64,000 nt of DNA from Rhodoferax sediminis (GCF_006970865.1 NZ_CP035503.1:2307001-2371000); one strand, 5' to 3'. Counted from the first letter of the stretch, positions 40,831 to 51,586 are shown. The notes: generated from the sequence alone by a model not told the origin. Translations and numbers: made by a program.

Positions 40831-41490
40831 TTGATTCGAAGACACTTTATCGCGGCGGCCGCCGGGCTCTGGGCCATGGGGGCTTGGGCCGCCCAGAACA
40901 AGCCACGCGGGCCGGCCGCACATGGTGCCACACCCAAGACCATTCTGGTGCTGGGCGACAGCCTGAGCGCCGAGTATGGCCTGCCGCGCGGCAGCGGCTG
41001 GGTCGCCCTGCTGCAAAAGCGCCTGGCGGCTGAAAAAATCCCGGCAACCGTGCAAAACGCCAGCATCAGCGGCGAGACCACCTCGGGCGGGCGCTCGCGG
41101 CTGGCCGCGCTGCTTGCCGCCGACAAGCCCGGCATCGTGATTCTGGAGCTCGGCGCCAACGATGCGCTGCGTGGCCTGCCGCTGGCCATGACGCGGGACA
41201 ACCTGAACCAGATGACGCAGGCCGCGCAAAAGGCCGGTGCGAAGGTGCTGCTGCTCGGCATGCAGGTGCCACCGAACTACGGCAGCGACTACGCCAACCA
41301 CTTTGCCGCGACCTTTGGCCAGGTCGCCCGGGCCAACAAGGCGGCGCTGGTGCCGTTTTTGCTCAAGGGCGTTGCCGACGCGCCCAATGCCGCGCAGCTG
41401 TTCCAGAGCGACCGCATCCACCCCATCGCCGCGGCCCACCCGACTCTGCTGAACAACGTTTGGCCCGAACTGAAGAAGTTGCTCAAGTGA
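40831..41490 (+). CDS. tesA: Arylesterase / acyl-CoA thioesterase I / lysophospholipase L1 (TesA-like)
   Basis: 219-aa periplasmic SGNH hydrolase. The catalytic blocks are ILVLGDSLSAEYGL (Ser), GETTSGG (Gly), ELGANDALRG (Asn) and SDRIHP (Asp-x-x-His). The signal starts IRRHFIAAAAGLW, which resembles a twin-arginine signal (RRxFI). No ATG is available at this point: TTG 40831, with GAAGG ten bases upstream, is the likely start. The stop overlaps the selU start (GTGA). Confidence 0.88.
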   Translation: MIRRHFIAAAAGLWAMGAWAAQNKPRGPAAHGATPKTILVLGDSLSAEYGLPRGSGWVALLQKRLAAEKIPATVQNASISGETTSGGRSRLAALLAADKPGIVILELGANDALRGLPLAMTRDNLNQMTQAAQKAGAKVLLLGMQVPPNYGSDYANHFAATFGQVARANKAALVPFLLKGVADAPNAAQLFQSDRIHPIAAAHPTLLNNVWPELKKLLK

Positions 41491-42548
41491 ACGTCAAACA
41501 CGTATCGGCGGCTGACGCCATCGCCCAGCTCAACGCCTACAGCGCCGTGATAGATGCGCGCAGCGAAGACGAATACCTGGAGGACCATTTGCCCGGCGCC
41601 GTGAACTGGCCTTCGCTCAACAACGAAGAGCGCCGGCTGATCGGCACCATTTACACGCAGGTCAATCCGTTCGAGGCGAAAAAGCGCGGTGCGGCGCTGG
41701 TGGCGGCGAATATCGCGCGCCATATCGAGCGCGAGCTGCTGGACAAGCCCAAGACCTGGCAGCCGCTGATCTATTGCTGGCGCGGCGGCAAGCGCAGCAA
41801 CGCCCTGGCGCTGGTGCTGGGCGAGATCGGCCTGCGCGTGGCGGTGATCGAAGGCGGCTACAAGGCCTTTCGCGGTGCCGTGCTGGCCAGCCTGCCCGAG
41901 CTGGCCCCCAGCCTGTCGTATCGCGTGATCTGCGGCCCTACCGGATCCGGCAAGACGCGGTTGCTGCAGGCGCTGGCCCAGGCCGGTGCGCAGGTGCTGG
42001 ACCTCGAAGCGCTGGCCAGCCACCGCAGCTCGGTGCTGGGACAGATTCCGGGCCAGCCCCAGCCATCGCAAAAGCGCTTTGACAATCTGGTATGGAATGC
42101 GCTACGCCAGTTCGACCCGGCGCGCCCGGTGTTTATCGAGAGCGAGAGCAAGAAGGTCGGCAACCTGGCCATCCCCGACAGCCTGATGCTGGCCATGCGC
42201 GCCAGCCCCTGCCTGGACCTGCAGCTGTCGGACGACGAGCGCGTGGCGCTGCTGCTCGAAGACTACGATTTCTTCGTGCAGGACACGGCCCTGTTTTGCG
42301 ACCGGCTGGACGCCCTGGTCGAGCTGCGCGGCAAGGCCCTGGTGCAGACCTGGAAGGGCAAAGTGCACACCGGCCAGATCGAAGCCGTGGTGCGTGAACT
42401 ACTCACGACGCATTACGACCCGGGCTATGCGCGCTCGATACAGCGCAACTTCAGCCAGTACGGAACTTCAAAAAAGATAGCGGCCAGCGACCGCTCTGCG
42501 GGGGCTATGGGTCAATTGGCTCGCCAGATCCTGGCGGAGAGCACATGA
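41487..42548 (+). CDS. selU: tRNA 2-selenouridine synthase
   Basis: 353-aa enzyme that converts 2-thiouridine 34 of tRNAs to 2-selenouridine through a geranylated intermediate, using selenophosphate. The N-terminal rhodanese domain has VIDARSEDEYLEDHLPGAVN and the active Cys97 in YCWRGGKRS, the same number as in the E. coli protein. The C-terminal P-loop domain begins VICGPTGSGKTRLL near 147. The GTG start overlaps tesA by four bases. Near the C-terminus (about residues 326-344) the coding sequence is a repeat copy. Selenophosphate synthase must be encoded outside the window. Confidence 0.93.
   Translation: MNVKHVSAADAIAQLNAYSAVIDARSEDEYLEDHLPGAVNWPSLNNEERRLIGTIYTQVNPFEAKKRGAALVAANIARHIERELLDKPKTWQPLIYCWRGGKRSNALALVLGEIGLRVAVIEGGYKAFRGAVLASLPELAPSLSYRVICGPTGSGKTRLLQALAQAGAQVLDLEALASHRSSVLGQIPGQPQPSQKRFDNLVWNALRQFDPARPVFIESESKKVGNLAIPDSLMLAMRASPCLDLQLSDDERVALLLEDYDFFVQDTALFCDRLDALVELRGKALVQTWKGKVHTGQIEAVVRELLTTHYDPGYARSIQRNFSQYGTSKKIAASDRSAGAMGQLARQILAEST
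42465..42519 (+). repeat. Interspersed repeat inside the 3' end of selU
   Basis: AAAAAAGATAGCGGCCAGCG start with the core GCGGGGGCTATGG and tail TCAATTGG. It is in frame and encodes KKIAASDRSAGAMG. Confidence 0.6.
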
Positions 42549-42603
42549 ACGAGCAGTTTGAGCCAGTAGCTCAAACAGGGGCTCGTGAAGATGCAGAAAA
42601 GAC

Positions 42604-42795
42604 TCAGGACCGGGCCGGCGTGCCCGGCGTTTGACCGGTCGCGTCGCTGGACGACGTTGAATCATCCTGCTGCGCATCGCCTTGCGCAGGGTCGCCGACC
42701 TTGCGGCCAGCCTTGGCCTTGAGCTTGTCTTCTTTCTTGCGCTTTTTGGCCAGCTCTTTCTGGCGCTTTTCGTATCCGTAATTAGGTGTAGCCAA
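42604..42795 (-). CDS. Small basic conserved hypothetical protein
   Basis: 63-aa protein whose N-terminal half is highly basic (GYEKRQKELAKKRKKEDKLKAK) and C-terminal half acidic and Ser-rich (DDSTSSSDATGQTPG). Its start MATPNYGYEKRQKELAKK is a pattern I know from many betaproteobacterial small proteins. The start codon is TTG at 42795, with an AGAGAA site just upstream. It probably forms a coiled or disordered nucleic-acid-binding protein; function is unknown. Confidence 0.7.
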   Translation of the reverse strand: MATPNYGYEKRQKELAKKRKKEDKLKAKAGRKVGDPAQGDAQQDDSTSSSDATGQTPGTPARS

Positions 42796-42866
42796 GGTTC
42801 TCTTTCAATAGGTGGATGTCACTTTAACAGTTTGAGGTGCAAGCATGAACGCATGGGGCGGATATT

Positions 42867-44072
42867 TCAAGCCATCGCCTGCAGGGCCTGCGCCAGATCG
42901 GCCTGCAGATCGGCCACGGCCTCCAGGCCGATGGCAAAGCGCACCAGGGTGCCGCGCGCCAGATGGGCCGGCCACGCGGTGCGCATGCTCTCCAGCTCGT
43001 AAGGCACCACCAGGCTGATCGGTCCGCCCCAGCTGTAGCCCAGCTTGAACAGCCGGAGCGCATCGCAAAAGGCGTCCACCTGGGCGCTGCCGTAGCGCGC
43101 ATCGATCAGCACGCTGAACAGGCTGGCGGCGCCGCCAGCTTCATGGCGGCACAGCGCGCGCCAGTGCTCGTGCCCCGGACTGCCCGGCAGCGCCGGGTGC
43201 AGCACCTGGGCGAACTCGGGGCGGGCCTGGCACCAGAGTGCCAGTTCGCGCGCTGCCGCGTCCTGCGCCCCGTAGCGCAACTCGATGCTGGGCAGGGAGC
43301 GCAGCACCGTCTCGGTGTCGTTGGCCGCCACACCCAGCCCCAGCCGCATGTGGGTAAGCTTGATTTTCATGTGCAGCGCGGGCTCGCGCGTGACAATGCT
43401 GCCCATCAGCACGTCGCCGCCGCCGCTGGGGTATTTGGTCAACGCCTGCACCGAGATGTCGACCGCCAGGCTGCCGCTCCCGTCACCGTCCAGATCGAAC
43501 GGCCGAAAGGCCAGGCCCGCGCCCCAGGTGTTGTCCAGCGCCGCCGTCACCTTGTGCTGGCGGCAGATGCGCACCTGCTCCCTCAGATCCGGGAATTCCA
43601 GGGTCACCGAGCCTGCGGCCTCCAGCCACACGAGCCGGGTTTTCGCGCTGATTTTTTGTGCCAGATCGGCTGGGTTCATCGCGTCATAAAACTGGTGCGT
43701 GATGCCCCAGGCCATCAGCTCGCCTTCGGCCAGTGTCTTGTTGGGGCCATAGGCGTTGTCGGGGATCAGCACCTCGTCACCGGTTTTGAGCAGCGCCAGC
43801 GCCACGTTGGCAATCGCCGCCAGGCCGCTGGGCACGAGCAGGCATTGCAGGCCGCCTTCGAGCGTGCACAGGCGCTCTTCCAGCAAAAACGTGGTGGGCG
43901 TTCCGTGCAGGCCGTAGGTGTAGCCCGACTTGTCTTTCCACTCGCGCGTGCGCATGGCCGCGACATTCGCGAAAAACACCGTGGAGGCCTTGTGGATGCC
44001 CGGCTGCGGCGCGGCAAAGCCTTCGGGCGGGGAATAGGGATGATGAATCAGCCGGGTGGAAATTTCGCTCAT
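42867..44072 (-). CDS. metC: Cystathionine beta-lyase
   Basis: 401-aa PLP enzyme of the Cys/Met metabolism family that splits cystathionine into homocysteine, pyruvate and ammonia. TYGLHGTPTTFLLEERLCTLEGG, CLLVPSGLAAIANVALALLKTGDEVLIPDNAYG and ALDNTWGAGLAFRPFDLDG bind the cofactor. Lys213 in QALTKYPSGGGDVLMGSIV forms the Schiff base. The end, LFKLGYSWGGPISLVVPY, is typical of MetC. ATG 44072 was preferred to TTG 44078. A terminator directly upstream isolates it from the purA transcript. Confidence 0.93.
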   Translation of the reverse strand: MSEISTRLIHHPYSPPEGFAAPQPGIHKASTVFFANVAAMRTREWKDKSGYTYGLHGTPTTFLLEERLCTLEGGLQCLLVPSGLAAIANVALALLKTGDEVLIPDNAYGPNKTLAEGELMAWGITHQFYDAMNPADLAQKISAKTRLVWLEAAGSVTLEFPDLREQVRICRQHKVTAALDNTWGAGLAFRPFDLDGDGSGSLAVDISVQALTKYPSGGGDVLMGSIVTREPALHMKIKLTHMRLGLGVAANDTETVLRSLPSIELRYGAQDAAARELALWCQARPEFAQVLHPALPGSPGHEHWRALCRHEAGGAASLFSVLIDARYGSAQVDAFCDALRLFKLGYSWGGPISLVVPYELESMRTAWPAHLARGTLVRFAIGLEAVADLQADLAQALQAMA

Positions 44073-44091
44073 CGGCAAATGGTAACGCTGA

Positions 44092-44118
44092 AATAAAAAC
44101 GGGAGCCAGGCTCCCGTG
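44092..44118 (-). terminator. Intrinsic terminator between the phosphoribosyltransferase gene and metC
   Basis: On the minus strand: CACGGGAGCC-TGG-CTCCCG followed by TTTTTATTT. The stem is strong and GC-rich with a long T-run. It ends transcription from the purA/phosphoribosyltransferase side, 20 bases before the metC start. Confidence 0.85.
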
Positions 44119-44224
44119 AAGTGACAAACGCCAACCGCGAACGCCGCGAAGGGCCGCCCCGAGCAAGTTCAGACCCCTCGGGGGGCAGCGCAGCATACGC
44201 AGTGGCAAGCCGTGGGGGCGCTAG

Positions 44225-44749
44225 TTATACGACCCACTTGGCCTGGAGCTGCTCGGGGCTCATGGTGTCGTAGCTTTCAAACGGCTGGTGAATCCACGGG
44301 TTGGTCGGCAAGAATTCGACCGCGTAGTCGGGCGTGAAGCTCGATACCCCCTTGGCCCAAATCACCGCGCTGCGCAGTTCGGTGATCGGCCTGTAATTGT
44401 TTTTGAGCTGATGAATCACAACGTTCAGCGTATGGCCGGTGTCCGCCAGATCGTCCACCAGCAACACCTTGCCGGCAATCTCGCCCCGGGGCGTGGTGAT
44501 GTAGTGCGCGATGTCGAGCTTGCCCTGCTGTGTGCCCGCCTCGGCGCGGTACGAGCTGGTGGACATGATGGCCAGCGGCTTGTCGAAAATGCGCGAGAGG
44601 ATGTCGCCGGGGCGCATGCCGCCGCGCGCCAGGCACAGGATGGTGTCGAACTGCCAGCCCGACTGGTGCACCTTGATGGCCAGCTTTTCGATCAGGTTGT
44701 GGTACTCGTCGTAGCTCACGTACAGGTGTTTGCCGTCTTCCGTCAACAT
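44225..44749 (-). CDS. Purine-type phosphoribosyltransferase
   Basis: 174-aa PRPP-dependent enzyme. The PRPP-binding motif is VLLVDDLADTGHTLNVVI (about 97-114), with ILCLARGGMRPGDILSRIFD upstream. It is closest to hypoxanthine/xanthine-guanine-type salvage enzymes, consistent with its place directly downstream of purA. The C-terminal NPWIHQPFESYD motif is also found in Gpt-like proteins. The base specificity is not certain. Confidence 0.85.
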   Translation of the reverse strand: MLTEDGKHLYVSYDEYHNLIEKLAIKVHQSGWQFDTILCLARGGMRPGDILSRIFDKPLAIMSTSSYRAEAGTQQGKLDIAHYITTPRGEIAGKVLLVDDLADTGHTLNVVIHQLKNNYRPITELRSAVIWAKGVSSFTPDYAVEFLPTNPWIHQPFESYDTMSPEQLQAKWVV

Positions 44750-44760
44750 GGGGTATGCTC

Positions 44761-44814
44761 CTGAATTAATAGCTAGAGGCGAATGTCACATAAGGGCTTG
44801 AAGTCGATTCTCTT
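44761..44814 (+). repeat. Interspersed repeat between purA and the phosphoribosyltransferase gene
   Basis: TGAATTAATAGCTAGAGGCG start, core CATAAGGGCTTGAAG and a TTCTCTTCCT tail. The repeat fills the leader of the phosphoribosyltransferase gene. Confidence 0.7.
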
Positions 44815-44828
44815 CCTGGTTGATGGCC

Positions 44829-46184
<1,356 letters not shown>

Positions 46185-47333
46185 TCAAATAGCTTGCACA
46201 ATCCACTGCCCCGCGGCATGGACCAGCTCGCGGTCGCAGTGGAATTCATCGACGCCGCTCTCATGGCCCGGCAGCACGCAGACCACGGTTTCGCCCCGAC
46301 CGCGCAGGGCCGCGATGGCCGCGCGCAACTCGGGCGCATCACCCCATGGGGCGCGGATGGCCGCACGCAGCGCGCGCGGGGCCACGGCCGCCACCAGTTG
46401 CTTCACATCCAGGCTGAAGCCCACGGCCGGCCGGTTGCGGCCGAACACGGCGCCGACCTCGTCGTAGCGGCCGCCGCGCACCAGCGCGGCGCTGGCATGC
46501 TGCGCATAGATGGCAAAGCGCGCGCCGCTGTAATAGGCGTAGCCGCGCAGGTCGGCGAGATCGAACGTGACGTGCGTGCCCGCCAGGCGGTTCGCAAGCC
46601 ATTTCAGATTTGATAGCGCCTCGCGTAGAGCCGGCGAGGGCTTGAGGGTCTTTTCAGCTTCAATCAGCACGCGTTCATCGCCATACAGCTGCACCAGCGC
46701 CAGCAGGCCTTCGCGCGACGCGGCCGGAAAGGTTTTGGTCAGCGCCGCCAGCTCGCTCGCGTCCTTGGCCGCCAGCGCCGCATGCACCCGGGCCGAGCCG
46801 GCGGCGTCGAGCGGCACGTCCGCGAGCAGCGAACGCACGATCCGGGCGTCGGCCATGTCAACGCTGACGCCCTGCACCTGCGCCGCCTTCAGGCAGTCCA
46901 GCGACAGCAGCAAAATCTCCAGGTCCGCTTCCAGGCCCGCGTGGCCGTAGATTTCGGCACCGAACTGCAGCGGCTCGCGCGTGGCATGCGGCCGGTCGGG
47001 CCGGGTGTGCAGCACCGGACCGCAATAGCACAGACGGGTCACGCCGCTGCGGTTGAGCAAATGCGCGTCGATGCGCGCCACCTGCGATGTGGTGTCGGCG
47101 CGCAGCCCCATCATGCGCCCCGACAGCTGGTCCACCAGCTTGAAGGTTTGCAGATCGAGTGCTTCGCCGGTGCCGGTGAGCAGCGATTCCAGATGCTCCA
47201 GCAACGGCGGCATAACCAGCTCGTAGCCGTAGCCGCGAGCCGTGTCGAGCAGAGAGCGGCGCAGCTCTTCGATGTGCCGGGCCTCGGAAGGCAGAACATC
47301 GGCGATGTAATCCGGCAGGACCCAAGCGGACAT
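46185..47333 (-). CDS. hisZ: ATP phosphoribosyltransferase regulatory subunit
   Basis: 382-aa class II aaRS-like protein without tRNA-charging activity. It binds the short-form HisG and makes the first step of histidine synthesis histidine-sensitive. [23 protein letters not shown] opens the fold, followed by [25 protein letters not shown] (motif 2 region) and [26 protein letters not shown] (motif 3 region). Residues about 225-243 ([20 protein letters not shown]) come from a repeat copy at a surface helix. Confidence 0.94.
   Translation of the reverse strand: MSAWVLPDYIADVLPSEARHIEELRRSLLDTARGYGYELVMPPLLEHLESLLTGTGEALDLQTFKLVDQLSGRMMGLRADTTSQVARIDAHLLNRSGVTRLCYCGPVLHTRPDRPHATREPLQFGAEIYGHAGLEADLEILLLSLDCLKAAQVQGVSVDMADARIVRSLLADVPLDAAGSARVHAALAAKDASELAALTKTFPAASREGLLALVQLYGDERVLIEAEKTLKPSPALREALSNLKWLANRLAGTHVTFDLADLRGYAYYSGARFAIYAQHASAALVRGGRYDEVGAVFGRNRPAVGFSLDVKQLVAAVAPRALRAAIRAPWGDAPELRAAIAALRGRGETVVCVLPGHESGVDEFHCDRELVHAAGQWIVQAI
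46605..46659 (+). repeat. Interspersed repeat inside hisZ
   Basis: TTTGATAGCGCCTCGCG start, core GGCGAGGGCTTGAGG and tail GTCTTTTCAGC. It is on the strand opposite to hisZ and in frame with it. Confidence 0.7.
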
Positions 47334-47392
47334 GAATATTTTGGGAGGCTGTTAAAACAGGGATTTTACCGGGCTTGCCGGCCCGTCCTGCT

Positions 47393-47581
47393 TCACGACA
47401 GCAGCCAGAGCATGAAAAGTCCCGCGGCGATGCTGCACAGGCCGAAAAAACGCAGCTGCCCATCGCGCAGTTGCAGGATTTGCGTGAACATGCGCCGCCA
47501 CGCCGCGGGCGACGCCAACGGCAGCAAGCCCTCGATGACCAGCACCAGGGCAAGCGCCACCCAGAACGTACCGCTGTCCAA
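47393..47581 (-). CDS. DUF2065 small membrane protein
   Basis: 62-aa protein with two hydrophobic segments (FWVALALVLVIEGLLPLASP and LRFFGLCSIAAGLFMLWLLS) joined by a basic loop (AWRRMFTQILQLRDGQ). DUF2065 proteins sit next to hflC in many proteobacteria, as here (18 bases away). It is presumably an inner-membrane partner of the HflKC complex; this is guilt by association. Confidence 0.88.
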   Translation of the reverse strand: MDSGTFWVALALVLVIEGLLPLASPAAWRRMFTQILQLRDGQLRFFGLCSIAAGLFMLWLLS

Positions 47582-47599
47582 GGCCCGGGCGTCCGCGGC

Positions 47600-48517
47600 T
47601 TACTTCTTGGCCGGCCTGGCGGCAGGAGCCGCGCTGGTGCTGCCACCGGAGCCGCGCATCGCCTTGAAGAACTCCGACGATTCGTCGATCACCATCACGT
47701 CGCTCTTCTTGTTGAAGCTGGACTTGTAGGCGTCCAGGCTGCGGTAAAACTGCGCAAACTGGGGATCGCGGCCGAACGATTCGGCGTAGATGCGGGTGGC
47801 CTGCGCGTCGCCGGCACCCTTGATTTTCTGGGCCTCGCGGTAGGCGTTGGCCACCGTCACCTCGCGCTGGCGATCGGCATCGGCGCGAATTTTTTCGCCC
47901 TCGGCCACGCCGGTCGAGCGCAACTCGTTGGCCACGCGCTTGCGCTCGGCCTCCATGCGCCGGTACACGGAATCGGTGATGTCGCTCACATAGTCGACGC
48001 GCGTGATGCGCACGTCCACCACATCCACCCCCCACGGCTTGGCGCCGCGCACCGTGGCCAGCACCTGACTCTTGACGGCCGACATCAAGGCTTCGCGCTT
48101 GGCGGACAGCAACTCCTTGACCGTGTACTTGTTGATCTCGCCCTGGAACGCGTTGCGCACCACGCGGTTGAGCTGGTTCGCGCCCGCGTTTTCGTCCAGC
48201 CCGACGTTGCGGATGTATTCGGTCGGGTCGGTCACACGCCAGCGCACGTACCAGTCGATCACGACGCGCTGCTTTTCCGCGGTGTAGACCGGCTCCGCGT
48301 CGGTGCTGTCGAGCGTGAGCAGGCGCTTGTCCAGATAGGACACGTTCTGGAACGGCGGCGGCAGCTTGAAGTTGAGCCCCGGCTGGGTGATGACTTCCTT
48401 GATCTGCCCGAGCGCATAGACAATGCCGAACTGGCGCTGATCGACCACGAACAGCATGGAGCTGAGCACCGCAAGCACCACCAGCAGTGAAGAAACAATA
48501 AAACCAACTCTGTTCAC
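47600..48517 (-). CDS. hflC: HflC, membrane protease regulator
   Basis: 305-aa SPFH/prohibitin-type protein. One N-terminal membrane anchor (GFIVSSLLVVLAVLSSMLFVVDQRQFGIVYALG) is followed by the band-7 domain and a long helix (RKRVANELRSTGVAEGEKIRADADRQ). HflC and HflK form large cages around FtsH and limit its proteolysis. The start is GTG 48517 with AGGAG upstream; that site overlaps the hflK stop, so translation is coupled. Confidence 0.95.
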   Translation of the reverse strand: MNRVGFIVSSLLVVLAVLSSMLFVVDQRQFGIVYALGQIKEVITQPGLNFKLPPPFQNVSYLDKRLLTLDSTDAEPVYTAEKQRVVIDWYVRWRVTDPTEYIRNVGLDENAGANQLNRVVRNAFQGEINKYTVKELLSAKREALMSAVKSQVLATVRGAKPWGVDVVDVRITRVDYVSDITDSVYRRMEAERKRVANELRSTGVAEGEKIRADADRQREVTVANAYREAQKIKGAGDAQATRIYAESFGRDPQFAQFYRSLDAYKSSFNKKSDVMVIDESSEFFKAMRGSGGSTSAAPAARPAKK

Positions 48518-48526
48518 GGGGTGCTC

Positions 48527-49930
48527 CTAGCGTGTTTCGCGGTCGCGCGAGCGCGCGCCGTCACGGCTGCGCGCATCATCATTGGACAAACCGGGCGGCG
48601 TCACCGGCACCACCGCGCCGGCAGGCGCCGGTGGCGTGGACGTGTCTGCCGCCGCGGGTGCGCTCTGGCCGGTCATCTGCATGATCTTGTCGAGCGGCAG
48701 GTACAGCAGATTCGAGTTCTGGCGCGAATCCACCAGCACCTTGGTAACGTTGCTGTAGATCTGCTGCATGGAGTCCAGGTACATGCGGTCGCGCGTCACT
48801 TGCGGCGCCTTCTGGTACTCGGCCAGCACCGAGCTGAAGCGCTGCGCATCCCCCTCGGCCTGCGCCACGATGCGGGCCTTGTAGCCGTCGGACTCTTCCT
48901 TCAGGCGCGAGGCCGTCCCCACGGCACGCGGAATCACGTCGTTGGCATAGGCCTGGGCTTCGTTCTTGGTGCGCTCGCGCTCCTGCCCGGCCTTGAGCAC
49001 GTCGTCGAACGCGGCCTGCACCTGCTCGGGCGGGCGCACCCCACCCTGCTGCAGGTTGATGTTGACGACTTCGATGCCGACGTCGTAGCGGTCCAGAATG
49101 GTTTGCATCAGCGCGCGAACCTGCGGCGAAATCTTGTCGCGGTCTTCGCCCAGGGCAGCGTCCATGGGCATCTTGCCCACGACTTCACGCACCGCCGACT
49201 CGGCCGCCTGCACCACGGCGCCGGCCGGGTCCCGGCTGGCAAACAGATAGGCGCGCGCGTCCTTCAGGCGGTATTGCACCGCGAACTTGATCTCGACAAT
49301 GTTCTCGTCGGCGGTCAGCATGCCCGAGTCGCGCAGACCGGTGGCCTTGATGATGTTGTCGCGGCCGATATCGACCGAGCGGATCTGCGTCACGAACACC
49401 CGCTCATCGCGCTGGATCGGGTATGGCAGGCGCCAGTTGAAGCCGGCCCCGACCGTGGCGCGGTACTTGCCGAATTGCGTGATCACGGCCTGCTGGCCTT
49501 CCTGCACGATGAAAAATCCCGAGCCGAGCCAGATCAGGACGACGACACCGGCAATCAGCCCCGCACCGATCCCGGCACTTTTACCGTCCGGCTGAAACCC
49601 ACCGCCGCCCGGCCCACGGCCACCGAAGCCGCCGCCGTTGTTGCCGGAACCGCCATTTTTACGGCCACCGAACAGCCCGCCCAGCTTGCGGTTGAAGTCA
49701 CGCCACAGTTCATCGAGATCGGGCGGGCCCTGATTCGGGCCTTGTCCGCGGCCGTTGCCTGATTGCGGCGGCGGCGCTGGCGGCTCGCCCTCGGGCCGGG
49801 GTGCGTCTGCCCTGATGTTGTCGGACGGCTTGTCGTCGCCACGCCCCCAGCGCGGGTCGTTCAGATTGAACATGCCCCTGATGCGGCCTTGCAGTGCAGT
49901 CCACCCCGGGACTCGTAATTTCAGATTCAT
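48527..49930 (-). CDS. hflK: HflK, membrane protease regulator
   Basis: 467-aa partner of HflC. A cytoplasmic N-terminus with DPRWGRGDDKPS and a Gly/Asn-rich stretch (GGRKNGGSGNNGGGFGGRG) precedes the single membrane helix GLIAGVVVLIWLGSGFFIV and the SPFH domain (VQEGQQAVITQFGKY ... LQQGGVRPPEQVQAAFDDVLKAGQ). ATG 49930 has an AAGAGAA site; a later ATG at MFNLNDPRWG is another possibility, and the longer open frame to 50113 runs into hflX. Confidence 0.94.
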   Translation of the reverse strand: MNLKLRVPGWTALQGRIRGMFNLNDPRWGRGDDKPSDNIRADAPRPEGEPPAPPPQSGNGRGQGPNQGPPDLDELWRDFNRKLGGLFGGRKNGGSGNNGGGFGGRGPGGGGFQPDGKSAGIGAGLIAGVVVLIWLGSGFFIVQEGQQAVITQFGKYRATVGAGFNWRLPYPIQRDERVFVTQIRSVDIGRDNIIKATGLRDSGMLTADENIVEIKFAVQYRLKDARAYLFASRDPAGAVVQAAESAVREVVGKMPMDAALGEDRDKISPQVRALMQTILDRYDVGIEVVNINLQQGGVRPPEQVQAAFDDVLKAGQERERTKNEAQAYANDVIPRAVGTASRLKEESDGYKARIVAQAEGDAQRFSSVLAEYQKAPQVTRDRMYLDSMQQIYSNVTKVLVDSRQNSNLLYLPLDKIMQMTGQSAPAAADTSTPPAPAGAVVPVTPPGLSNDDARSRDGARSRDRETR

Positions 49931-49970
49931 GCGCAAATTCTCTTCTTGTGTTGTCCCCGATTGTGCCCAA

Positions 49971-51143
49971 TCAGGGAGCAGCCTCATGAAATTCGGGGGC
50001 TTGCGCACAGGCCGCACCGGCTCCCGCCCTGCCCGCCACCATGCTGGCCAATTGCTGACGCAGCCCCGGCAATCCTTCGCCCGTGCGTGCGCTGACGAAC
50101 AAACGCGGGACACGGCTGCCGTCGACTTCGAACGTATCGCTCAGGTGCAGCGGCCGTTGCTCTTTTTCAAGGGCATCGAGCTTGTTGAACACGAGAAGCT
50201 GCGGCACGCGCGCCGCGCCGATCTCCGCCAGCACGCGCTGCACCTCGGCCATTTGTTCGGGGAAATCCGGCCGCGCAGCATCCACCACATGCAGCAGTAG
50301 GTCGGCATCCACGGCCTCCTGCAAGGTCGCCTGAAAGGCGTCGACCAGCCCGTGCGGCAGGTCGCGGATGAAGCCGACCGTATCCGACAGCGAAACGGAG
50401 CGCCCGGCCTCCCCGAGATAAAGCTGCCGTGTGGTGGTGTCCAGCGTGGCGAACAACTGGTCGGCGGTGTAGGCGCGCGCCTTCACCAGCGCATTGAACA
50501 GCGTCGATTTGCCCGCATTGGTGTAGCCCACCAGCGAGATATTGAAGGCGTCGCGCCGCTCGCGCTGGCGGCGCTGGGTGTGGCGCTGGCGCTTGACCTT
50601 TTCCAGCCGGGCCGAGGTGCGCTTGATGGATTCGCCAATCATGCGCCGGTCCAGCTCGATCTGGGCCTCGCCGGGGCCGCCGCGCGCGCCGATGCCACCG
50701 CGCTGGCGCTCCAGGTGCGACCAGCGCCGCACCAGACGCGTGCTCAGGTACTGCAGGCGGGCCAGTTCGACCTGCAGCTTGCCCTCGTGGCTGCGTGCGC
50801 GCTGGCCGAAGATTTCCAGGATCAGCAAGGTGCGGTCGTTCACAGGCAGGCCCAGATGCCGCTCCAGGTTGCGCTGCTGCGCCGGGCTCAGGCTCTGGTC
50901 AAATAGCACTTCGGTCGCACCCAACTGCTCTGCCATGAACTTGATTTCATCGGCCTTGCCGCTGCCCACAAACAGCGCCGCATCGGGCGCCTTGCGCTTG
51001 CAGGTGATACGCGCCACGGGCCTCAAGCCCGCGGTCTGGGCCAGCAGCCCGAGCTCTTCCAGCTCGCCGTCGAAATGAGGCAAGCCAAAGTCGACCCCGA
51101 CCAGGACGGTCGGGGCAAATTGGCGGTCGGGTGAATCGGACAA
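49971..51143 (-). CDS. hflX: GTPase HflX
   Basis: 390-aa ribosome-associated GTPase that splits stalled or heat-damaged ribosomes. The N-terminal domain has LFVGSGKADEIKFMAEQLGATEVLFDQSLSPAQQRNLER, and the linker GGIGARGGPGEAQIELDRR is diagnostic. The G domain contains VGYTNAGKSTLFNAL (G1), DTVGFIRDLPHGLVDAF (G3) and VFNKLDALE (G4). The start is apparently TTG at 51143. It sits between hfq and hflK as in most proteobacteria. Confidence 0.94.
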   Translation of the reverse strand: MSDSPDRQFAPTVLVGVDFGLPHFDGELEELGLLAQTAGLRPVARITCKRKAPDAALFVGSGKADEIKFMAEQLGATEVLFDQSLSPAQQRNLERHLGLPVNDRTLLILEIFGQRARSHEGKLQVELARLQYLSTRLVRRWSHLERQRGGIGARGGPGEAQIELDRRMIGESIKRTSARLEKVKRQRHTQRRQRERRDAFNISLVGYTNAGKSTLFNALVKARAYTADQLFATLDTTTRQLYLGEAGRSVSLSDTVGFIRDLPHGLVDAFQATLQEAVDADLLLHVVDAARPDFPEQMAEVQRVLAEIGAARVPQLLVFNKLDALEKEQRPLHLSDTFEVDGSRVPRLFVSARTGEGLPGLRQQLASMVAGRAGAGAACAQAPEFHEAAP

Positions 51144-51208
51144 ATCTGGATCAGCGGATCAGGGGTTGCAGTGTCGGCACAACGTTGACCGGATGCTGGC
51201 CTGCGGAA

Positions 51209-51466
51209 TCAGGGTGCGTCCGCGGCGGTTGCGGCTGCGCTCTCGACGGCCGAGAAGTTGACGGCACGCCCCGGCACAATGGTCGAAATGGCGTGCTTGT
51301 ACACCATTTGCGTCACGGTGTTGCGAAGCAGCACAACGTATTGATCGAATGACTCCACCTGGCCCTGCAGCTTGATGCCGTTCACCAGATAGATGGACAC
51401 CGGCACATGCTCGCGGCGCAAGGCGTTGAGGAAGGGGTCCTGAAGTAGCTGCCCTTTATTGCTCAC
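51209..51466 (-). CDS. hfq: RNA chaperone Hfq
   Basis: 85-aa Sm-like hexameric RNA chaperone that pairs small RNAs with mRNAs. [41 protein letters not shown] is Sm1; the end [18 protein letters not shown] carries the Sm2 motif YKH. The start is GTG 51466 with GGAG upstream; the longer open frame to 51541 has no homology. The Ala/Ser-rich C-terminal tail is short. Confidence 0.97.
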   Translation of the reverse strand: MSNKGQLLQDPFLNALRREHVPVSIYLVNGIKLQGQVESFDQYVVLLRNTVTQMVYKHAISTIVPGRAVNFSAVESAAATAADAP

Positions 51467-51586
51467 GATATTCTCCGTGTTCAGAAGTTGTTGTAGGAAC
51501 TGGAACCTTACCACAGCGCCGCACCGATGCGACGGCCCCAAAGCGCAATTTCACAAGAAAAAACGGGGCAGCTACGGGGCGCCGGC

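Noticed and set aside
42549..42603. Further repeat copy near AGTAGCTCAAACAGGGGCTCG
   Set aside because: Contains AGTAGCTC and GGGGCT but at wrong spacing and without the hairpin; too weak to count.
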